Below, in pieces: positions 16,288-21,568 of a DNA stretch of 21,568 nucleotides. The notes under the pieces were generated by a model. The model was not told the origin of the DNA, did not search any database, and saw only the letters and a program-made list of their open reading frames with translations. The stretch is from NCBI GenBank assembly GCA_964412555.1, contig CAYPPG010000091.1:1-21568 (forward strand). Reading direction: 5' to 3'. The DNA comes from CAYPPG01 sp964412555. Lineage in GTDB: Bacteria > Hinthialibacterota > Hinthialibacteria > Hinthialibacterales > Hinthialibacteraceae. How positions within the stretch are numbered: position 1 is the stretch's first letter; every line of letters begins with the position of its first letter. The position numbers and the translations under genes are program-made.

Positions 16288-16352
16288 ATATAGCATATGG
16301 GTTCGTTTGATAGAAATAGTCAGGGCTATTTCAAAATGAATGGAGTAAAATC

Positions 16353-19300
16353 ATGAATCGATTGGTTTTCCCGATTTTTCTCTTCTGCCTATTCGCAGTT
16401 TCTCATGAATCGAATGCGTATGAGATTCACGGAAAGGTAATCGATCATGAGACGATGGAACCTCTTCAGGGAGCGGTGATTTCTATTGTTCCACATTCGG
16501 TATCATTCTTTGAAAAAAAGCAGATAATCGCAAAAGGTTCTGCGAATATAAAAGGTGAATTCTACTTTGATTCTATTCCTGCCGGCAAATATCGAGTGAT
16601 TGTTCATTACAAGAACTATCTTCCCTATCAACCGTCTCCCTTTCGAATCGATCCCCATGCGCTGATTATTTGTCATGAGCACTCTCGCAAACATGATATT
16701 ATCATTGAGATGGAGCGGGGAGCTGCGGTTACCGTACAGGTGTTGGATGAAAACCAAAAGCCGGTTCCCAATGCATCCGTATGGGCTTGTGTCTTTCATC
16801 TTCCGCAAGCCATAACAGACAAAAACGGAACCTGCAATTTCACAACATTAAGAAGAGAAAAGACCAGAATCCATGCACAACATGAGGCCTATAGTGAAAC
16901 AATTAGTGAATATTTTATTCCTGGTTCGGGGGAAAATCCTCCGCGAATTACGGTCGTATTATCTCCACCGGCTTCTATTTCCGGCCGAGTGATCTACAAA
17001 GATGGTACGCCGGTCAAGCAAGCAGCAGTGTATGCGACCTATAACTCTATCAGCATCAAAGAGAAAAAAAAACATGAATCGATTACTGATGAAGAGGGAT
17101 TCTACACATTTACGAATTTGGGCGCGGGGACCTATAGCATTTGGGTGAATGATAATGATGTGGAGAGTGAAAGATGGTTTGATGTTCGAAACGTATCAGT
17201 AACATTGAAAAGCGGTGAGCAGCGAAAAAATGTGGATTTCAAGGTTTCCGAATTTCCCCCACTCAGCGAAGTCAAAGGCCAAGTGAGTTCTCCATCCGGT
17301 CAACCGATTGCCAACGCCCGATTCGAGATACATGCCGGTGATTTCTTTATTCCCGGCATGCGTTCCTATCCTGCCGGAATTACAAACGGATTGGGTATGA
17401 CGGATGAAGAGGGCCGATTTTGTGTAAAAATCATCGAAGGGAAGAATGCAGAAATTCGAATTCATGCTGAAAGATATTTGGAATATCGCCATCAATTCGA
17501 CATCGATGGAACTTTTCTAAATATTACCATGAAACCGGCAGGAGTGATCAAAGGAAAAGTACTTAATGCAAACAGCAAACATCCAATCAAAAGGGTATTG
17601 GTGCAAGCGACGACGGAAGATGGATATGGATACGCAAAAAGCTCGGATTATGGTCCATTATTTACTTACAGTGATGACAATGGCGATTTCATCTTAGAGA
17701 GCGTCAATGACTGCATGGTTACCCTTCATGCACAAACAACCGGTTACTGTCATGTGGATGGACCTACATTACATGTTCAATCCGGCGATGTCTTTGACGA
17801 TGTCATTTTTGAGATGAATCCGGGGATGTCATTGCACGGAATTGTAGTGGATTCTGAAAACAACCCAATCCCTAAGGCGGTACTCGGTTTGAAATCACAT
17901 ATCACCAATCAAAATGAAAATATGATCGGTTTTCTTCGTCCAACGAGGTTATATGATACGGTTCGCAGTGATCATAATGGTGAATTTCAGTTGAAGGGGA
18001 TTTCTCCGGATGGAGAGGAACTGATTATCAAGCATCCGGATTTCGCGCCATGTAAATTTCCAATTGCTCCTGAATTAGTGAAAAATCAACCCGTTCAGAT
18101 CCTGTTGACACAGGGGGGGATTTTGGAAGGGATTGTCGCCGATTCGGACGGAAATCTTATCACAGGAGCAATCATTCAAGTCTTCAATTTTCCCGAAAAC
18201 ACGTTCACATTCCGGACCATCACGGATAAAAACGGAGCCTATCGAATCGAGCATCTTCCTACAATTCCGATGATGGTCAGAAAAACATATTATTCGTCCG
18301 ATTCTTCGAGCCATGATGAACGGCGGGAAGTCATCTTTGAAGAGGGGAAAGTGACTGAAGTCAGTTTTGGTGCTGGGAAAGGGGCGCTGATTTACGGAAC
18401 CGTTTATAAGAATGGAAAATCGCTGGCCGATTCTCATATCATTTTGTCCCATGATGAAGATGTCATGCCGAAAGAAAACGAATCGTATTTACATTTCGAG
18501 ACGCATTCCGAAAAGGATGGTTCCTATGTGTTCAAAGCTGTGCCGGATGGTGAATGGATCCTCAAATATTCCGGTGTTTCACGCCCTCCCACTACGACAG
18601 TCGTGAATCCACAAGATGATTATCTGCGAAAAATCGTAGTGACTACCGAACAACGTGTTTATCCTATCAATTTGTATGCGGACGAACTGAAAGCGGTCAT
18701 TACGGTAACCGATGCACATTCCGGCGAAGTATTGCCGGATGTCTCTCTTCATACGGTTTCCAATCGGGAGAAACCACTATCCTATAAATTCCTTTTTGGT
18801 GGAATGACCGATCGGGAAGGCCGAGCGGTCTTGTATCCAAAACTGGCGCAATCGTATGAACTCACCGCTGCCAAGAAAGGCTATCAAACGAAAGTGTTTC
18901 CGCTCCATGTTCGTCCGCGGGATTCCAGTTTCTTGGGAGACATCAAACGGTTTTCTTCCAATTTGCTCAAGACAGAGAGAAGGACTGTCACAACCGCACA
19001 TGTTTTGTTATCCCGGTCGGAACGTTCCGTTTATACGAAATTGAGTTTTGAAAACAAACCCTTCGTTTCTCCCAAACTATATTTCAGTTTTTTGCAGAAC
19101 GGATACTCGATTCCAATCAATGCTCAACTCGATTCCCGCCGGCCGGATACTTATTTCCTGGATGGATTCCCGGAAGGAAAGGGAATTTTGCTTGTCACTT
19201 ATTATGAAGAGAATAACTGCTTGCACTCCATTCCAAAAAGAATTGAAACGAATAAAGGTAAGTCGATAAATGTGTTGCTAAACCTGGCAAAAACTTCTCA

Positions 19301-19571
19301 TTTCCAAATTCATCTGAAAGCGGAATCAGGGGAATATCTCAGCGGATATTACGACCTTGAAATTCCTGGCTTACCGGCATGGAATCCGATTCTCAAACAT
19401 GTTGCTTTCAAGCGGTACGGTGCAACGGTATCACTCCCGCTGGTTGGACAACTGGTTCGGCTCAAAGTGCCGGGATACGAATCGGTTGAATTTGTTCCGG
19501 ATGAGCATATTCATTCAAATGATGAAGGCTCTGGAACTTCGGTTGTCACATTGTTGGTAGAGAAGAAATAG
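16353..19571 (+). CDS. Large exported protein with tandem carboxypeptidase-regulatory-like repeats
   Basis: The 1072-aa protein opens with a signal peptide (MNRLVFPIFLFCLFAVSHES, cleavage near NA/YE). At least nine beta-sandwich units start near residues 24, 125, 208, 305, 398, 493, 590, 679 and 781. Each opens with a strand such as HGKVID, SGRVIYKDGTPV, KGQVSSPSGQPI, LHGIVVDSENNPI or LEGIVADSDGNLI and continues to D-x-x-G-x-Y/F-x-F/L turns (TDEEGFYTF, SDHNGEFQL, TDKNGAYRI). This is the CarboxypepD_reg-like (PF13620) pattern. Spacing is about 83-102 residues. From about 830 on the repeats fade. There is no protease motif, lipobox, C-terminal anchor or membrane segment. A structural or adhesive role outside the cytoplasm is likely; the ligand is unknown. 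GGAG 7 nt before the ATG supports the start. Confidence 0.85.
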   Translation: MNRLVFPIFLFCLFAVSHESNAYEIHGKVIDHETMEPLQGAVISIVPHSVSFFEKKQIIAKGSANIKGEFYFDSIPAGKYRVIVHYKNYLPYQPSPFRIDPHALIICHEHSRKHDIIIEMERGAAVTVQVLDENQKPVPNASVWACVFHLPQAITDKNGTCNFTTLRREKTRIHAQHEAYSETISEYFIPGSGENPPRITVVLSPPASISGRVIYKDGTPVKQAAVYATYNSISIKEKKKHESITDEEGFYTFTNLGAGTYSIWVNDNDVESERWFDVRNVSVTLKSGEQRKNVDFKVSEFPPLSEVKGQVSSPSGQPIANARFEIHAGDFFIPGMRSYPAGITNGLGMTDEEGRFCVKIIEGKNAEIRIHAERYLEYRHQFDIDGTFLNITMKPAGVIKGKVLNANSKHPIKRVLVQATTEDGYGYAKSSDYGPLFTYSDDNGDFILESVNDCMVTLHAQTTGYCHVDGPTLHVQSGDVFDDVIFEMNPGMSLHGIVVDSENNPIPKAVLGLKSHITNQNENMIGFLRPTRLYDTVRSDHNGEFQLKGISPDGEELIIKHPDFAPCKFPIAPELVKNQPVQILLTQGGILEGIVADSDGNLITGAIIQVFNFPENTFTFRTITDKNGAYRIEHLPTIPMMVRKTYYSSDSSSHDERREVIFEEGKVTEVSFGAGKGALIYGTVYKNGKSLADSHIILSHDEDVMPKENESYLHFETHSEKDGSYVFKAVPDGEWILKYSGVSRPPTTTVVNPQDDYLRKIVVTTEQRVYPINLYADELKAVITVTDAHSGEVLPDVSLHTVSNREKPLSYKFLFGGMTDREGRAVLYPKLAQSYELTAAKKGYQTKVFPLHVRPRDSSFLGDIKRFSSNLLKTERRTVTTAHVLLSRSERSVYTKLSFENKPFVSPKLYFSFLQNGYSIPINAQLDSRRPDTYFLDGFPEGKGILLVTYYEENNCLHSIPKRIETNKGKSINVLLNLAKTSHFQIHLKAESGEYLSGYYDLEIPGLPAWNPILKHVAFKRYGATVSLPLVGQLVRLKVPGYESVEFVPDEHIHSNDEGSGTSVVTLLVEKK

Positions 19572-19628
19572 AATGGGGGGAGAAGTGATGGGTTAAACCT
19601 AGAGGCTACCTCAAATACCTCGTAAAAA

Positions 19629-21568
19629 TTAATTTACAATGGAATAATTGAGGGTGCCGGTGGTTAGGGTTTTTCGGTTTCCGGAGAGGGGGACTAGGAT
19701 GACTTTGAATTGGTAGGTTTTTCCGTCTTGGGGGCCTTCCGCGAAAGTTGCGGCGGTGCGGAATTCTTGGTTTGGAGTCCACCAGAAATAATTGATGTTG
19801 CCGATGTAGGTTTGCCCCAGGTAGGTAAAGGGAGCGCCGTCTACACTGACCAGGATGTGATATTCGCTGACCGTCGTGACATCGGTGTCCATGTTCCAGG
19901 CCAGTTGAATCGCTCGGGAAGTGGGCGGGTCGATATCCGAGCCGCTGGAGTTCATGGGGGCCAGATCGTTGCCGCCGAGGATATCGTCGTAGATCACGAT
20001 TTGGCCGGGATTCAACTGCGGGAGTTCCGGAATGGCCAAGGAAACGGGATTTCCGCCTTGCAAATTGAAACCGACAGGGGCGGAAGCGTCTATGAAATCG
20101 TCGGAACTTAGGTTCCCGTCGATTCGCACAATGCGGAAAGTATAGGCAGCATTGAAATCGGGGCCGTTGGCGAAATCGGGATCGACATACGCGGCATCGG
20201 TGTTCCAATCGAAATAGGTTTTGTTCCCGGCGGCCGTGCGTCCTAAGAATTTCGCGCCGCCGAACCCTTTTCGGACATAGATGTGCCAATCGGTGGCATT
20301 GCCTTGGTCCGCCGTCCATGCGATTGTCAGGTTGCGGTTGTCGACGGCGTCGAAGTCCGTTTGGCCGATCAAATCGCCGGATGTATCTCCACTATTATCA
20401 TATATGAAGACTTGGCCATTCCCGTTCGAGGAGGGTGTTTCTGTGGGATTGGAGGCAAGAGGTGTCGGCGTTGGGGTGAACGATGCCGGTACCGGCGTTG
20501 ATGGGATGATTGTTGGGGTGGGGGTGGAAACCGATACCGTTTCTTGGATGGTGGCGGTTTCCTGTGCACCCGTTGTTCGATAGCTGACCGTGCCGTCGAT
20601 TGTCGCGAGGGGATTGCCGTCATTGGTGTTGACGCGATAGGTGAGGGTAACGGGGGAGGATGGAATGATAATCCAGGCGAAATCCAGGCTTCCGGACGCG
20701 CCTGCGGAAGGCGAAATCGCAGTGTTCCCACTGATGACTGAATCGAATGTCCAACCGTCCGGCAAGGTTTCTTGCACGCCTAACGCGGTTAAAGTGTCAT
20801 CGTACACAATGGTGACGGTGATATCGACTGTTGATGTCCCAACCGTTCGGACGCGTGTCGCTTGAACGCTCGAGTCTTGCAAAGTACCGACGGACTTGAT
20901 GTTGTAACGGGCGATTTTTCCGTTGGTTGATGAAACCGGGACAAAACCGTCTTCACCGGAGGGATCCGGCAGATAACCGCGCAGGTTGTAGAATTGGATG
21001 GCGCGCAGTGTTTCATTCAAGTCGATTTTCCAATCCTGTGGATTGTAATCGCTGGAATGCGGGGCACGGGCGTGATTGTTTCCCGGCCCGGGAACGTAGC
21101 CGTCTTCTGTCGCGGTGGGAGAATCGGCGCAATGGTAGCCGCCGGAATTGAACAGCTGGATAATACGCATCAATTCGTTGAAGGAAATGGAGTAATCCTT
21201 GTCCGTATCTGCGCTGTGATATTTCTGATCGATGGAATGGCTGAACGGACTTTGTATTTCCGGACCCTCCAAGCGGTAAGTCCCATATCCGCCGATTGTT
21301 TTTATACTGCTTTCGCTTGCGGGAACATTGAAGACGATTTGTAATTGAATGGGGGAGGCGGGAATCTGAATCCAGGCCAAATTCAACGGCGCTGTGCTTC
21401 CGGCTGTCGGTTGAACGGGGACGGAATCGCCCTCGATTTTCGCATACGTCCATCCTGAAGGCAGTTGATCGATAACGATTCCAAGCGCGCGTGGGGTGTC
21501 TTCATAGTCGACTTGGATATATAGCCTGGCCTCTCCGCCGGGAACATAGCCCGAATCGGTTATTGTAA
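19629..21568 (-). CDS. Large exported-type multidomain protein with dockerin-like EF-hand pair, N-terminus beyond window
   Basis: The frame is open from the right window edge to TAA at 19631-19629, giving 645 residues with the start outside. From the edge, beta domain A (about 1-100: ALGIVIDQLPSGWTYAKIEG, NLAWIQIPASPIQL) leads to two EF-hand-like modules (about 117-210: HSADTDKDYSISFNELMRII, then HSSDYNPQDWKIDLNETLRA, each ending in a GGY or RGY turn). Beta domain B (about 215-345: ALGVQETLPDGWTFDSVISG, DFAWIIIPSSPVTL) is a diverged copy of A. A Pro/Thr-rich linker (about 346-384) and two related fibronectin-like domains follow, starting GQVFIYD and GQIVIYD. No catalytic motif is seen. An apparent start at 21386 is a TTG inside domain A and is not the true start. 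The role is probably cell-surface or extracellular, calcium-binding. Confidence 0.82.
   Translation of the reverse strand, partial: TITDSGYVPGGEARLYIQVDYEDTPRALGIVIDQLPSGWTYAKIEGDSVPVQPTAGSTAPLNLAWIQIPASPIQLQIVFNVPASESSIKTIGGYGTYRLEGPEIQSPFSHSIDQKYHSADTDKDYSISFNELMRIIQLFNSGGYHCADSPTATEDGYVPGPGNNHARAPHSSDYNPQDWKIDLNETLRAIQFYNLRGYLPDPSGEDGFVPVSSTNGKIARYNIKSVGTLQDSSVQATRVRTVGTSTVDITVTIVYDDTLTALGVQETLPDGWTFDSVISGNTAISPSAGASGSLDFAWIIIPSSPVTLTYRVNTNDGNPLATIDGTVSYRTTGAQETATIQETVSVSTPTPTIIPSTPVPASFTPTPTPLASNPTETPSSNGNGQVFIYDNSGDTSGDLIGQTDFDAVDNRNLTIAWTADQGNATDWHIYVRKGFGGAKFLGRTAAGNKTYFDWNTDAAYVDPDFANGPDFNAAYTFRIVRIDGNLSSDDFIDASAPVGFNLQGGNPVSLAIPELPQLNPGQIVIYDDILGGNDLAPMNSSGSDIDPPTSRAIQLAWNMDTDVTTVSEYHILVSVDGAPFTYLGQTYIGNINYFWWTPNQEFRTAATFAEGPQDGKTYQFKVILVPLSGNRKTLTTGTLNYSIVN
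20415..20531 (-). other. Pro/Thr-rich linker coding segment
   Basis: The encoded stretch is dominated by T-P-T-P repeats with Ser and Asn (TPTPTIIPSTPVP, FTPTPTPL, TETPSSNGNG). Such linkers join domains of extracellular proteins and are often glycosylated. Here it separates the beta/EF-hand part from the C-terminal fibronectin-like pair. Confidence 0.75.
20937..21221 (-). repeat. Tandem dockerin-like EF-hand modules (two copies)
   Basis: Two diverged copies share the pattern HS(A/S)D, a D-rich loop, I-x-x-(N)-E-(L/T)-x-R-x-I-Q-x-(F/Y)-N, a GY turn, and EDG(Y/F)VP. Loop 1, DTDKDYSISFNE, has good calcium ligand spacing; loop 2, DYNPQDWKIDLNE, is longer. This duplicated segment is common in exported proteins of Hydrogenedentes- or planctomycete-like genomes. 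Confidence 0.7.

Noticed and set aside
14434..19608. Shared TAGAGGCTA word at 14434-14442 and 19600-19608, both between convergent genes
   Set aside because: Only 9 bp match and the flanks differ; the small stems possible there lack T-runs, so neither a terminator nor an attachment site is supported.

Overview
This window comes from a bacterial chromosome of moderate GC (about 45-47% by eye, dropping to roughly 30-36% in a few genes). No phage, IS element, CRISPR array, rRNA or tRNA gene was seen. The gene families suggest an uncultured environmental lineage of the PVC, Hydrogenedentes or Sumerlaea type. The supporting families are an NHL-repeat exported protein, a YfhO-type membrane protein, a PmoA-like DUF6807 protein, a ceramidase-like hydrolase, large carboxypeptidase-regulatory repeat proteins, and paired dockerin-like 'HSAD...GGY' EF-hand modules. 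The lineage is an inference from remembered families and could not be tested here.

Layout. At the left edge, an exported NHL-repeat protein runs leftward out of the window (1-1105, minus). A 380-bp divergent intergenic region follows. A long plus-strand run then carries YfhO (1486-4269), an M20 metallopeptidase (4309-5553), a PAS-PAS hybrid histidine kinase (5637-7706), an exported ceramidase-like hydrolase (7786-9075), an exported family-3 amidohydrolase (9133-10857), an AT-rich GGCT-like protein (10902-11777) and an exported CocE/NonD serine hydrolase (11842-13713). A nucleotidyltransferase-HEPN pair follows directly (13714-14402). On the minus strand, converging on it, are an exported DUF6807 protein (14458-15366) and a second pair in the opposite gene order, HEPN then nucleotidyltransferase (16173 down to 15426). 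A divergent promoter region separates this from a 1072-aa exported protein made of about nine CarboxypepD_reg-like beta-sandwich repeats (16353-19571). The right edge holds the C-terminal 645 residues of a large minus-strand protein with duplicated beta domains around a pair of EF-hand modules.

How they may work together. Four of the plus-strand genes encode hydrolases of amide or ester bonds (M20, ceramidase-like, amidohydrolase 3, CocE), three of them with signal peptides, and a GGCT-like protein lies among them. They could form a scavenging set for extracellular acyl-amides or peptides, with the hybrid kinase as a possible sensor; this rests on gene order only. The most system-like content is the pair of HEPN/minimal nucleotidyltransferase modules in opposite orientation and gene order on either side of the DUF6807 gene. 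Both nucleotidyltransferases keep the GS-X10-D-X-D signature of the MntA antitoxin family. Neither HEPN protein shows a convincing canonical HepT RNase motif.
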